Notes: generated from the letters alone by a model not told the origin. Shown: positions 1 to 9,028, counted from the stretch's first letter. The stretch is 64,000 bases of DNA from an uncultured Bacteroidales bacterium (GCA_902772585.1 CACYBB010000009.1:17501-81500), one strand, 5' to 3'. A program made the numbers and translations.

Positions 1-769
1 GCAGCAGACACTGGAGCAATGGATGAATGACAAGCAGTGGACGGAGTTGCAGTTTCAGCAGAATGAGCGCATCAACGTCAACTTTAACATCACCGTACAG
101 AAATATGACAAGAGCAACAACCGTTTTACGTGTACTGCGATGATACAGGCCAACAGACCCGTATATAACTCTGCCTACACCACCACCTTATATAATAATA
201 AGGATGGGGACTTCAATTTCGACTATGTGCAGTTTGACCAGTTGAACTTCATGGAAGAGAATATCGACAACCAGTTGACCGCCCTGATGGCGTATTATGC
301 CTACCTAATCATCGGTCTGGACCTGGATAGTTTTGGACCTATGGCTGGAACGGAAGTGCTGAGACGCTGTATGAATCTGACGAATAACGCCCAGGACATG
401 GGTTTCCCCGGTTGGAAAGCCTTTGAGGACTCACGCAACCGTTTTGCCATTATCAACGACTACCTGGACGAAGCCATGAAGCCTTTCCGCCAGATGCAGT
501 ATGACTACTATCGCAAGGGACTGGATGAGATGAGCAACAATGCTGAGCGCGGGCGTGGCAATATCTCGGAGGCCTTGGAACTGTTGAAGCAGGCCCACCA
601 GGACAAGCCCTTGAGTCTGTTACCCCAGATATGGACGGACTATAAGCGTGATGAGTTGGCGAATATCTATAAAGGCAAGGGTACGCAGAAAGAGAAAGAG
701 GCGGTGTATAATATCCTGTTTAACCTCAATGCATCGCAGAGCGAGGCGTGGAACAAGATAAAGGAGTGA
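1..769 (+). CDS. porD: PorD-like (DUF4835) protein, 5' end missing
   Basis: The reading frame is already open at base 2, so the N-terminus with its expected signal peptide lies outside the window; an internal ATG sits at 23. About 255 residues are visible. The sequence matches my memory of the DUF4835 family, now usually named type IX secretion protein PorD, by the segment WTELQFQQNERIN and the later YYAYLIIGLDLDSF. The protein is expected in the periplasm or envelope. It lies just upstream of recN, an order I know from other Bacteroidales. Function is assigned by family resemblance only; the exact role in type IX secretion is not visible here. Confidence 0.75.
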   Translation, partial: QQTLEQWMNDKQWTELQFQQNERINVNFNITVQKYDKSNNRFTCTAMIQANRPVYNSAYTTTLYNNKDGDFNFDYVQFDQLNFMEENIDNQLTALMAYYAYLIIGLDLDSFGPMAGTEVLRRCMNLTNNAQDMGFPGWKAFEDSRNRFAIINDYLDEAMKPFRQMQYDYYRKGLDEMSNNAERGRGNISEALELLKQAHQDKPLSLLPQIWTDYKRDELANIYKGKGTQKEKEAVYNILFNLNASQSEAWNKIKE

Positions 770-779
770 ACGTGTTCAC
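766..779. repeat. 14-bp perfect palindrome over the porD stop codon
   Basis: GTGAACGTGTTCAC is its own reverse complement and contains the TGA stop (767-769) of the upstream gene. It could form a short hairpin or be a protein site; no U-tract follows, so it is not a clear terminator. Confidence 0.5.
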
Positions 780-780
780 T

Positions 781-803
781 AATTGAGAATTGAGAATTGA
801 GAA
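781..803. repeat. heptamer tandem repeat AATTGAG x3
   Basis: Three copies of AATTGAG and a partial fourth fill the gap between the porD stop and the recN start at 810. It belongs to the class of short 7-8 base tandem repeats seen at many gene junctions in this window. Confidence 0.8.
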
Positions 804-809
804 TTATTC

Positions 810-2465
810 ATGCTGAAGAAATTATATATTAAGAATTATGCGCTGATAGACCTGCTGGATATAGAGTTGTATTCAGGGTTCTCGGTGTTGACTGGTGAGA
901 CGGGTGCGGGAAAGAGTATTATTCTGGGCGCTATCGGTCTGCTGCTGGGTCAACGTGCTGATTCTAAGAGTATTAAGACTGGGGCTGAGCGGTGTACCAT
1001 CGAGGCGCATTTTGATTTGTCGCGATATGATTTGCAACCGTTCTTTACGGACAACGATATAGACTACGATGCAGAGGACACCATCATCCGCAGAGAGATA
1101 ACTGCCACCAAGAGTCGCGCGTTTATCAACGATACCCCCGTGGCGCTGTCGATGCTGAAAGAACTGGGTGAGCAACTGGTGGACATCCATTCGCAGCACC
1201 AGAACTTGTTGCTGAACAAGCAAGACTTCCAGTTGAGTGTGGTGGATATCATTGCACAAAACCAGGGGCTGTTGGCTGACTATCAGGAGAGTTATAGTCA
1301 ATTGCAAACCGCCAAGAACCAATTGCAAGCGCTGAAGGAAGATATTGAGCGCAACCGTCAGCAGGCAGACTTTATGCAGTTTCAGTTTGAGGAGTTGCAA
1401 CAGGCCAACCTCGTGGATGGTGAGCAAGAAGAGTTGGAGCAACAGAGCGACATGCTGTCGCATGCGGAAGATATCAAGGGAGCATTGTATGAGGCTGATG
1501 GTCATTTGAATGGTGAGCAGCAAGGTGCTGTGGACCATGTCAGACAGTCGTTCCAGACCCTGCGAAATATCTCTCGCGTGCTGCCTGCAGCCAGTGAGTT
1601 GGCTGAACGCCTGGAGAGTTGTCATATTGAACTGAAGGATATTGCCGATGAGGTGAGCAGTCTGTTGGAGCGTACTGATTTCGACCCTGCAGAACTGGAC
1701 CGACTAAACAATCGTCTGGACCTGCTCTACGATCTGGAGAAGAAATACCATGTGGACAGCGTGGAGGAGCTTATTGCCCAGCGCGACCTGTTGGGTAAAC
1801 AGCTGAATGCCATTGAGAACAGTGATGAAGCCGTGGCAGAGCTTGAGGCCAAATGCCAACAGTTGACAGCCAAGAGCCAGCAAATGGCAGATAAGCTGAC
1901 CAAGCAACGCGAGAAAGCCGCGAAAGCTATTGAGAAGCAAATGCAACAGCGTCTGGTGCCCCTAGGTATGCCCCATGTGCGCTTCGAGGTCAGCATCACA
2001 CCGTCAGCCCTGGGCAAGAGTGGTCAGGACCAGGTGGCTTTCCTCTTCTCCGCCAACACCTCCACCCCACTCCAACCCGTCAGTCAGGTGGCCTCCGGTG
2101 GTGAGATAGCCCGTGTGATGCTGTCGCTGAAGGCAATGATTAGTGGTGCCGTGAAGTTGCCCACCATCATCTTCGACGAGATAGATACTGGTGTGAGTGG
2201 TAAGATTGCTGAGAAGATGGCAGAGATGATGCGCGAGATGGGTCAGGCAGAGCGCCAGGTAATCAGTATTACCCATCTGCCACAGATTGCTGCCATGGGT
2301 AGTCACCACTATCGCGTCTCCAAGGAAGAGACAGTACAGGGAACCACCAGCAGCATGCACCTGCTCAGCGATGAGGAACGCATCAGGGAGATAGCACAAA
2401 TGGTGAGCGGAAGCGACGTGTCAGAAGCAGCGATTGCTAATGCGAAAGCGCTGCTGAAACAATAA
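810..2465 (+). CDS. recN: DNA repair ATPase RecN
   Basis: 551-residue SMC-like protein of double-strand break repair. Walker A GETGAGKS is near residues 28-35. The middle is a long coiled coil rich in Q, E and L (about 150-380). The C-terminal ABC half has the signature region QVASGGEIARVMLS and Walker B IIFDEIDTGVSG. Length is normal for the family. The start ATG at 810 follows heptamer repeats, 40 bases after the upstream gene. RecN holds or tethers broken DNA ends for RecA-dependent repair. The gene converges on dnaB, and a hairpin array lies between them. Confidence 0.95.
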   Translation: MLKKLYIKNYALIDLLDIELYSGFSVLTGETGAGKSIILGAIGLLLGQRADSKSIKTGAERCTIEAHFDLSRYDLQPFFTDNDIDYDAEDTIIRREITATKSRAFINDTPVALSMLKELGEQLVDIHSQHQNLLLNKQDFQLSVVDIIAQNQGLLADYQESYSQLQTAKNQLQALKEDIERNRQQADFMQFQFEELQQANLVDGEQEELEQQSDMLSHAEDIKGALYEADGHLNGEQQGAVDHVRQSFQTLRNISRVLPAASELAERLESCHIELKDIADEVSSLLERTDFDPAELDRLNNRLDLLYDLEKKYHVDSVEELIAQRDLLGKQLNAIENSDEAVAELEAKCQQLTAKSQQMADKLTKQREKAAKAIEKQMQQRLVPLGMPHVRFEVSITPSALGKSGQDQVAFLFSANTSTPLQPVSQVASGGEIARVMLSLKAMISGAVKLPTIIFDEIDTGVSGKIAEKMAEMMREMGQAERQVISITHLPQIAAMGSHHYRVSKEETVQGTTSSMHLLSDEERIREIAQMVSGSDVSEAAIANAKALLKQ

Positions 2466-2640
2466 AGAAAGCAGCGGGAAACCCGCTGCTCGCAGGAAAA
2501 CAAAAGGCAAGAGGAAGCAGCGGGAAAACCGCTGCTCGCAGGCATAGCAATAAAGACAACAACGAAGCAGCGGGAAACCCGCTGCACACAGGCATAGCAA
2601 TAAAGACAACAACGAAGCAGCGGGAAACCCGCTGCTCGCT
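2466..2640. repeat. four-hairpin array with 50-bp tandem unit
   Basis: Four near-identical hairpins lie between the recN stop and the dnaB stop. Stems are GCAGCGGG/CCCGCTGC with an AAA loop at 2471-2489, 2567-2585 and 2617-2635, and a 7-8 bp version with loop GAAAA at 2517-2535. Hairpins 2, 3 and 4 are exactly 50 bp apart, and 2541-2590 is nearly identical to 2591-2640. The place between convergent genes fits a terminator or REP-like role. Spacers and repeats are too short and too alike for CRISPR. Confidence 0.85.
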
Positions 2641-2643
2641 GGA

Positions 2644-4173
2644 TTAGAACGGTGCAGGACCAGCGGGATCACCGGGTTCGAAAGGTGAGGCATTGGGATC
2701 AGCCGGCATACCACCATTCATCTTACTACCCAGGATTTCGCCACCGCCATCATCTGTGTGCTTGGTGCTGCGCAGTTGTTTGTCCTCCGGATTCTCGAAG
2801 CGCGTGAACTCACCACGGAACGTCAGCAGGACATCGCCCGTAGCACCCTTACGGTGCTTGGCAATGATGATTTGTGCCATGCCGTGCAGGTCGCGCCCCT
2901 TGTCATCCTCAAAGATATGGTAGTACTCCGGACGGTGCACAAACAGCACCATGTCCGCATCCTGCTCGATGGCTCCCGACTCACGCAGGTCGCTCAGCTG
3001 CGGGCGCTTACCCTCCAAACCATCACGACTCTCCACGCCACGGTTCAGCTGTGAGAGTGCCAGGATGGGAATATCCAACTCCTTGGCCAATCCCTTCAGC
3101 GAACGCGAGATAACAGAGACCTCCTCCTGACGTGACGAGAAGCGCATACCGTTGGCATTCATCAGCTGCAGGTAGTCAATCATGATGATTTTCACCCCGT
3201 GCTCACGAACCAAGCGACGTGCCTTGGTGCGCAGTTCGAAGACCGACAAACCTGGCGTATCATCCACATACAACGGTGCACCCAACAGGTTGTTCAGGCG
3301 CTTGTCCAAGCGGTCCCACTCGTCGGGCTGCAGCTGACCATTCAGAATCTTTGAACCCTGAATCTCGCAGACGTTTGATATCAGACGGTTGACCAGTTGC
3401 ACGTTCGACATCTCCAGCGAGAAGAATGCCATCGGCACCTGATAGTCTGCCGCGATATTCTTGGCCATAGACAGTGCAAACGACGTCTTACCCATGGCCG
3501 GACGTCCAGCGATAATCACCAGGTCAGATGGTTGCCAACCCGAGGTGATTTCGTCCAACTTATGATAACCCGTAGGTACACCCGTCAAGCCGTCCTTGTT
3601 GGCTGCCGCCTTCTGGATGACATCCACCGCATTCTTGATGACCGGATCTATCTGCGTGTAGTCCTTCTTCATGTTACGCTGTCCCAGTTCGAACAGCGAA
3701 CCCTCTGCCTCCTGCATCAGGTCGTCTACATCCACCGTCTCGTCGAAGGCTTTCGTCTGGATGTTGCTAGAGAAGGAAATCAACTGACGCGCCAGTGACT
3801 TCTGAGCAATGATGCGCGCATGATACTCGATATTGGCTGATGAAGCCACACGCGACGACAGTTCCGTGATGTATCCCGGACCACCCACCATCTCCAGGTC
3901 GCCTTGTTTGGCCAACTGTTCCGTCACCGTCCAGATATCCACAGGACGCTCCTTCAGGGACAGTTCCATGATGGCCTGATAGACCTTCTGGTTGCGTGGT
4001 TCATAGAAGCTTTCCGGTGTCAGCGACTCACAAACCACGGCATAGGCATCCTTGTCAATCATCAAGGCGCCCAGCACGGCCCGTTCTATCTCTGTTGCCT
4101 GGGGTTGTACGTGTGCGTAAGTGTTATCCACAGGTTGCTGCCTGCGTCTGGTAGTGTTCTTCTGTTCAGCCAT
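2644..4173 (-). CDS. dnaB: replicative DNA helicase DnaB
   Basis: 509-residue ring helicase that unwinds DNA at the replication fork. The N-terminal primase-interacting domain covers about 20-125 (IERAVLGALMIDKDAY). The RecA-like C-terminal domain has Walker A GRPAMGKTSFA near 218-228 and the DnaB motifs IIMIDYLQLM and LSQLNRGVE. The last 40 residues are a Gly/Pro-rich tail (GGEILGSKMNGGMPADP), common in Bacteroidales. The start is ATG at 4173, two bases after the stop of the GldB-like gene, so the two genes are probably co-transcribed from the promoter near 5001-5028. Confidence 0.96.
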   Translation of the reverse strand: MAEQKNTTRRRQQPVDNTYAHVQPQATEIERAVLGALMIDKDAYAVVCESLTPESFYEPRNQKVYQAIMELSLKERPVDIWTVTEQLAKQGDLEMVGGPGYITELSSRVASSANIEYHARIIAQKSLARQLISFSSNIQTKAFDETVDVDDLMQEAEGSLFELGQRNMKKDYTQIDPVIKNAVDVIQKAAANKDGLTGVPTGYHKLDEITSGWQPSDLVIIAGRPAMGKTSFALSMAKNIAADYQVPMAFFSLEMSNVQLVNRLISNVCEIQGSKILNGQLQPDEWDRLDKRLNNLLGAPLYVDDTPGLSVFELRTKARRLVREHGVKIIMIDYLQLMNANGMRFSSRQEEVSVISRSLKGLAKELDIPILALSQLNRGVESRDGLEGKRPQLSDLRESGAIEQDADMVLFVHRPEYYHIFEDDKGRDLHGMAQIIIAKHRKGATGDVLLTFRGEFTRFENPEDKQLRSTKHTDDGGGEILGSKMNGGMPADPNASPFEPGDPAGPAPF

Positions 4174-4175
4174 AA

Positions 4176-4958
4176 TCAGTCTTTTCTGTCTTTTAGGAAA
4201 TCGTGTAAAGAAGTGTGTGGATGATGGTTCATGAAGGTTGCTGCCTCATCCACATAGTCGTTTTCGAACACCTGTTTCTGCATCAGACGGTTGACCACCC
4301 ACATGATGCGCCCCATGTGCTTGTCGCGATCTGTCTGCACATTCCCCTTGGGCAAGGGATAGATGCTCAGCAGGTAGAAGCTCAGGCAGTCTGGCACGAT
4401 CATTCCGCGGTGCATCTGCTGGCGCTCCTGTTCGCTGTAGTGGTCTGCATAGAACGGATAGTCAGTGCCCAGGTACTTGTCCAGGCTGACCCCCAGCGAA
4501 CCACCCGACACGATGATGCTCTGGTCGAAGGAACCTATCTGCGTATAGACCGTCGGTACGGCAATGTCCGGCAGGTCATCCTTCAGTCGCTTGAACGCCA
4601 GCGACAGCTGTTCATCCACATCGTCCATGTTGGCATACTGCTGTTGCACATCGTTGAGCATCTGCTGCAGCGTGGAGTCCTGAAAGAAGAACAGGAACTT
4701 CGTATTGATGGCCGGGTCATCGACCTGTCCCAGGTGCAGCATATCCTCGATGAGCATGCGCGTCTCCGTAGGGAAATAGGTGTTCATCTGTTGCAATGCA
4801 GAATAGTCGCCCGTGGTGAGATAGAGCATCTCGATACGGTCGAAACGCTGGATACCGATACGCTTGCCTGCAGCATCCGTATCAGCGGGTTTCAACTGCC
4901 ACTGACAACCGACGCAGACCAACATCAGCATGACCAATATTCCGTAGACTTTCTGCAC
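4176..4958 (-). CDS. gldB: GldB-like lipoprotein
   Basis: About 260 residues if the GTG at 4958 is used. A longer frame would begin at a TTG inside the -7 box at 5001-5008, upstream of any transcript start, so I reject it. From the GTG the protein begins with a lipoprotein signal ending LMLVCVGC, which fits acylation on the Cys. The rest resembles GldB, a lipoprotein linked to gliding and type IX secretion in Bacteroidetes: an IQRFDRIEMLYLTTGD start, the centre YTQIGSFDQSIIVSGGSLGVSLDKYLGTDYPFY read in parts, and the MVPDCLSFYLLS region. The role in a probably non-gliding species is not known. It is the first gene of a unit with dnaB. Confidence 0.75.
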   Translation of the reverse strand: MQKVYGILVMLMLVCVGCQWQLKPADTDAAGKRIGIQRFDRIEMLYLTTGDYSALQQMNTYFPTETRMLIEDMLHLGQVDDPAINTKFLFFFQDSTLQQMLNDVQQQYANMDDVDEQLSLAFKRLKDDLPDIAVPTVYTQIGSFDQSIIVSGGSLGVSLDKYLGTDYPFYADHYSEQERQQMHRGMIVPDCLSFYLLSIYPLPKGNVQTDRDKHMGRIMWVVNRLMQKQVFENDYVDEAATFMNHHPHTSLHDFLKDRKD

Positions 4959-5000
4959 GTTACTAACAGGGAAAACATTAATTTTATTAAAAATACGATG

Positions 5001-5032
5001 CAAAATTACTAAAAAATATTTTTAATAGCAAA
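5001..5032 (-). promoter_or_regulatory. promoter for the gldB-dnaB unit
   Basis: On the minus strand the -7 box TAATTTTG (5001-5008) has TTTG exactly 20 bases upstream. This matches the Bacteroidetes consensus and places the transcript start near 4994. Confidence 0.7.
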
Positions 5033-5071
5033 TTTTTTGCTAAAAAGATAAAAAATGGTGCGGGAATTTAG

Positions 5072-5079
5072 TAAATTTG
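5072..5079 (+). promoter_or_regulatory. -7 box for the DUF4861 gene
   Basis: TAAATTTG matches TAnnTTTG and lies 25 bases before the chosen ATG at 5104. No TTTG is seen at the usual distance upstream, so the promoter is weaker on paper. Confidence 0.5.
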
Positions 5080-5103
5080 TGGCTGTTATCGACTATCCGT
5101 AGC

Positions 5104-6345
5104 ATGAAAAGTACAATTCTCTTCTGGCTGTTGACACTTGCAGCATTACCCTTGATGGCTCAGAAAACCATCGAGGTTAGTGTCACGAATCCGTCTGCAC
5201 AGGTACGGATGGACCAGCCTGTGGTATTACAGCTGAAAGACCATGGACAGGATATTCTTTCGGCACTGGTCATGTGTGAGGGCAAGGAGATTCCATGTCA
5301 GTTGGATGACCTGGACCAGGACGAGACCTTCGACGAGCTGTGTTTCCTGGCAGACCTGGGCAAGAAGGAGCAGAAGCGCTATACGGTAACGCTCTATACC
5401 GAAGGCGAGCCACGACCCTACCCTGCCCGCGTCTTTGCAGAGATGGTGATGGCCAACACGAAGGACAAGAAATTGAAGAAAAACCAGCAGAACAACTATA
5501 TCGAGTCGATTACCGCCCGTGGCGATGCCGCCTATACCTATAATCTGCAGCACCATCACGGTGTGGACTTCGAAAGTGAGCTCAACGGCATCCGCATCTA
5601 CTTCGATGCCCGCCAGACGCTGGACCTCTATGGCAAGTACCAGAAGCGCCTGGAACTGAAGGAGACGCAGTTCTATACCGACGATGAGCAGAAAAAGCAA
5701 GGTTATGGTGACGATGTGTTGTGGGTGGGTCAGACCTTCGGACTTGGTGCCTTCCGTGGCTGGGATGGTCAGCAGCCTACGCTCGTAGAACCTGTTCGCA
5801 GTCGTACCCAGCGCATCATCAGCTACGGCCCGCTGCGCACCATCGTCGAACTCGTGGACCGCGGGTGGCAAGCGCCATCACCCATCACCCATCACCCATC
5901 ACCCATCAACATGACCCTCCGCTACACCCAATATGCGGGTCACAGGGACACCGATGTGGATGTGCTCTTCAACAAGGACGTCAGCGACTACCGCTTCTCC
6001 ACCGGCATCATCAACGTGAAGGGTTCTGAGGAGTTCAGCGACAAGAAGGGTCTGCGCGCCTGCTGGGGTACCGACTACCCCTCCACCGATACGCTGAAGT
6101 GGAAACGCGAAACGGTGGGTCTGGCCGTGCTGGTACCCAGAGAGAACATCGTCAGCGAGGAGCCTGCCAACAAGGACAACTACGCGTATATAATAAAGGT
6201 GGCAGGCCGCGAGATGCACTACAAGGTGACGTACACCTCCGCCAACGAGACCTTCGGGTATCATTCGGCCAAAGAGTGGTTTGACTACCTGAAAGCGTGG
6301 AGAAAGGAAGTGGAGCAGCCAGTTGAAGTGAGAATATCGAGATAA
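5104..6345 (+). CDS. secreted DUF4861 protein
   Basis: 413 residues with a clear signal peptide (MKSTILFWLLTLAALPLMAQ) if translation starts at ATG 5104. An upstream start at 5077 would overlap the -7 box. The body matches my memory of DUF4861, a family of exported Bacteroidetes proteins often found near polysaccharide-use genes; visible landmarks are NNYIESITARGDAAYTYN, HHHGVDFESELNGIRIYFD and GLRACWGTDYPS. No catalytic role can be read. Residues about 258-269 (PSPITHHPSPIN) are encoded by five heptamers CCATCAC. The stop codon lies inside the first unit of an octamer repeat. A broken fucose isomerase gene follows. Confidence 0.75.
   Translation: MKSTILFWLLTLAALPLMAQKTIEVSVTNPSAQVRMDQPVVLQLKDHGQDILSALVMCEGKEIPCQLDDLDQDETFDELCFLADLGKKEQKRYTVTLYTEGEPRPYPARVFAEMVMANTKDKKLKKNQQNNYIESITARGDAAYTYNLQHHHGVDFESELNGIRIYFDARQTLDLYGKYQKRLELKETQFYTDDEQKKQGYGDDVLWVGQTFGLGAFRGWDGQQPTLVEPVRSRTQRIISYGPLRTIVELVDRGWQAPSPITHHPSPINMTLRYTQYAGHRDTDVDVLFNKDVSDYRFSTGIINVKGSEEFSDKKGLRACWGTDYPSTDTLKWKRETVGLAVLVPRENIVSEEPANKDNYAYIIKVAGREMHYKVTYTSANETFGYHSAKEWFDYLKAWRKEVEQPVEVRISR
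5875..5909 (+). repeat. in-frame heptamer repeat CCATCAC x5 inside the DUF4861 gene
   Basis: Five consecutive 7-bp units (last one CCATCAA). Because 7 is not a multiple of 3, the peptide changes register through the repeat. Thirty-five bases add or replace roughly 12 residues. Confidence 0.9.
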
Positions 6346-6410
6346 CGAGATTTCGGAATAACGAGATAACGAAACAACGAGATAACGAAACAACGTAATA
6401 ACGAGAATAA
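6338..6410. repeat. octamer tandem repeat, CGAGATAA type
   Basis: About nine 8-bp units of the form CGnnATAA (CGAGATAA, CGAAACAA, CGTAATAA). The first unit supplies the stop codon (6343-6345) of the DUF4861 gene. Related units occur at 12587, 16464 and 17087. Confidence 0.9.
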
Positions 6411-6450
6411 TTTTCTAACAATTAAACAATTACTTTAAACAAAGATTAAC

Positions 6451-7883
6451 ATGAACAATGTACCTGTAATTAAGATCGGTATCGTGGCTGTTAGCCGCGA
6501 CTGTTTCCCCGAGTCACTGGCCGTTAACCGCCGCAAGGCCGTTATCGCCGAGTATGAAAAGAAGTTCGGTAAGGAAGGCATCTACGAGTGCCCCATCTGC
6601 ATCGTTGAGAGCGAGATTCACGCTCAGCAGGCTTTGGCTGATGTGCAGAAGGCTGGCTGTAACGCGCTGTGCGTTTACCTGGGCAACTTCGGTCCTGAGA
6701 TTTCTGAGACCATGATTGCTGACTGGTTCCAGGGTCCCACCATGTTCTGCGCTGCTGCTGAGGAGACTCAGAACGACCTGAGACCCGCGCTTACATCCCC
6801 GAGGAGCCCGTTGGTGATGCTGGCCAGTGCGCTGAGATGATTCACGAGTTCCTGCCCATCGCCCGCGCTATCGTAGGTCTGCAGAACCTGAAGATCATCA
6901 GCTTCGGTCCCCGTCCTAACAACTTCCTGGCTTGTAACGCTCCTATCCGCGCCCTCTATGACCTGGATGTTGAGATTGAGGAGAACTCAGAGCTCGACCT
7001 GTTGGAGGCCTTCCAGAAGCACGCTAACGACCCACGTATCGACGAGGTTGTAGCTGACATGGCTAAGGAGCTTGGTCACGGCAACAAGATTCCTCAGGTG
7101 CTGCCTAAGCTCGCTCAGTATGAGCTGACACTGCTCGACTGGATTGAGGGTCACAAGGGTTCTCGTCAGTTTGTGGCTATGGCCAACAAGTGCTGGCCCG
7201 CTTTCCAGACCATGTTCGGTTTCGTACCTTGCTACGTCAACAGCCGTCTGACCAGCCGTGGTATCCCCGTAGCTTGCGAGGTTGACATCTATGGCGCTCT
7301 GTCAGAGTATATCGGAACCTGCATCAGTCAGGACGCTGTTACCCTGCTCGACATCAACAACACCGTACCTACCGATATGTACGAGGAGAGCATCAAGGGT
7401 AAGAAGTTTGCTTGCGATACATACACAGAGAAGGAGATCTTCATGGGCTTCCACTGTGGTAACACCGCTTCAAGCAAGGTTTGCAACTGCCAGATGTGCT
7501 TCCAGCGCATTATGGCCCGCGCTCTGCCTGTTGAGGTTACCAACGGTACCCTCGAGGGTGACATCCAGCCAGGTCTGGCTACAGTTTATCGTCTGCAGTC
7601 TACTGCCGACACCAAGCTCCGCGCTTACATCGCTCAGGGCGAGGTTATTCCTGTAGCTACCCGCTCATTCGGTTCTATCGGTATCTTCGGTATCAAGAAC
7701 ATGAGCCGCTTCTATCGTCACGTCCTCATTGAGAAGCACTACCCACACCACTGCGCTGTTATGTTCGGCCACCAGGGTAAGTATCTGTGGGAGGTTCTGA
7801 AGTACATGGGTATCCCCGTGGACGAGATCGACTACAACTTCCCGAAGGGTGACTTCTATCCCACCGAGAATCCGTTCGCATAA
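6451..7883 (+). pseudogene. L-fucose isomerase-like gene, frameshifted
   Basis: Two frames overlap by four bases: 6451-6840 (129 residues) and 6837-7883 (348 residues). Homology is continuous across them. The first frame is good until QNDL (about 6780) and then becomes nonsense; the proper frame resumes at RAYIPEEPVGDAGQ (about 6786). From memory of the family, about 25 residues (the RGDAYCGMLNASYN-type segment) are missing at the junction, so a deletion plus frame change is likely. The second part keeps the fucose/arabinose isomerase pattern of metal ligands: E in EVDIYGAL, D in LLDINNTV, H in FGHQGKY. The product would interconvert an aldose and a ketose. It may be a true lesion or an assembly error. 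Confidence 0.8.
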
Positions 7884-7902
7884 ATCTGTGCGACAGACTT
7901 CA

Positions 7903-7949
7903 ATAGCTACGAGCCGTAACCCAGAAAGTTACGGCTCTCGCTATTTTTA
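7903..7949 (+). terminator. terminator after the fucose isomerase gene
   Basis: GAGCCGTAAC (7911-7920) pairs with GTTACGGCTC (7928-7937), extended by ATAGC/GCTAT, and is followed by TTTTT. Confidence 0.85.
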
Positions 7950-7959
7950 GAGGAGTTTC

Positions 7960-7991
7960 TTTGTCGTTTAGAAATATTTTTTGTACCTTTG
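7960..7991 (+). promoter_or_regulatory. promoter for the phoH-purM unit
   Basis: TTTG at 7960-7963, a 20-base spacer, then TACCTTTG at 7984-7991: a full match to the Bacteroidetes promoter form. Confidence 0.8.
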
Positions 7992-8026
7992 CGCCGTAAT
8001 TGTAGAGAAAAGAAAACGTTCAGAGC

Positions 8027-9028
8027 GTGATAGAGAAGCACATAGTACTTGAGGACATTGATCCCGTGGTGTTCTACGGGACCGGTAATCAGCACCTCCA
8101 AATGATTCGCGCCTTGTACCCCAAGCTGCGCATCGTGGCCCGCGACAACGTCATTCGCGTCCTGGGCGACGAGGAACAGATGGCTGCCTTCGAGGAAAGC
8201 ACCGAGCGCATGCGTCAGCACGTGCTGAAGTTCAACTCGCTGAACGAAGAGAATATCCTAGACATTGTAAAAGGCCGTCGCACCACCGATGACATCCCCG
8301 ACGACGTGGTCTGCTACTCCATGTCTGGTCGCGCCATCAAGGCCCGTAGCCAGAACCAGCAGCAGCTCATCGATGCCTACCAGCAGAACGACATGGTATT
8401 TGCCGTCGGTCCTGCCGGTACGGGTAAGACCTACCTATCAATAGCCCTGGCGGTGAAAGCCCTGAAGGACAAGACCGCCAAGAAGATCATCCTCTCACGC
8501 CCTGCCGTGGAGGCTGGCGAGAAGCTGGGATTCCTGCCTGGTGACATGAAGGAGAAGATAGACCCCTATCTGCAGCCGCTCTACGACGCCCTGGAGGACA
8601 TGTTGCCACAGGTGAAGTTGCAGGACATGATGGAGAAGAACATCATCCAGATAGCCCCGCTGGCGTTTATGCGCGGTCGCACACTCAGCGATGCCGTGGT
8701 CATCCTGGACGAGGCCCAGAACACCACACCTGCCCAGATCCGCATGTTCCTGACGCGTATGGGTTGGAATACGAAGATGATTATCACCGGTGACATGACG
8801 CAGATAGACCTGCCCAAGTCGCAGAAGAGCGGACTGGTCGAGGCACTGCATATATTAAAAGATGTAGAAGGCATCGGTATCGTCAACCTGACCGGCAAGG
8901 ACATTGTGCGCCATAAGCTCGTCACCCGCATCGTCAACGCTTACGATAAATTCGACAAGCAAACAAATAGTGAAATAGTAAAATCGTCAAATAGTCAAAT
9001 AAAAGATGAAAGCATTAACAAAGACTGA
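8027..9028 (+). CDS. phoH: PhoH family ATPase
   Basis: 333 residues, starting at a GTG (8027) that reads [14 protein letters not shown] as in relatives. Walker A is [11 protein letters not shown] (about 129-139) and Walker B is [10 protein letters not shown] (about 224-233). PhoH proteins are cytoplasmic ATPases tied to RNA metabolism and phosphate starvation; the substrate is not known. The last 20 or so residues (after KFDKQ) are encoded by octamer repeats and have low-complexity Ser/Asn/Lys content, and the frame runs 23 bases into purC. The repeat seems to have removed or moved the original stop. First gene of a probable seven-gene unit. Confidence 0.9.
   Translation: MIEKHIVLEDIDPVVFYGTGNQHLQMIRALYPKLRIVARDNVIRVLGDEEQMAAFEESTERMRQHVLKFNSLNEENILDIVKGRRTTDDIPDDVVCYSMSGRAIKARSQNQQQLIDAYQQNDMVFAVGPAGTGKTYLSIALAVKALKDKTAKKIILSRPAVEAGEKLGFLPGDMKEKIDPYLQPLYDALEDMLPQVKLQDMMEKNIIQIAPLAFMRGRTLSDAVVILDEAQNTTPAQIRMFLTRMGWNTKMIITGDMTQIDLPKSQKSGLVEALHILKDVEGIGIVNLTGKDIVRHKLVTRIVNAYDKFDKQTNSEIVKSSNSQIKDESINKD
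8965..9004. repeat. octamer repeat AAATAGTC at the phoH/purC junction
   Basis: Five units: AAATAGTG, AAATAGTA, AAATCGTC, AAATAGTC, AAATAAAA. It codes for the phoH C-terminus and ends just before the purC ATG. Bases 8976-9001 are identical to the reverse complement of 30534-30559. Confidence 0.92.

Noticed and set aside
873-1625. 250-residue minus-strand frame over recN
   Set aside because: Shadow of recN; Leu/Gln/His-rich with no family marks.
2466-2640. CRISPR-like array
   Set aside because: Units are palindromic and 46-50 bp apart with near-identical spacers, and no cas genes are present.
6780-6845. programmed frameshift in the fucose isomerase gene
   Set aside because: No slippery heptamer or following structure was seen and a conserved segment seems missing, so a lesion or assembly error fits better.
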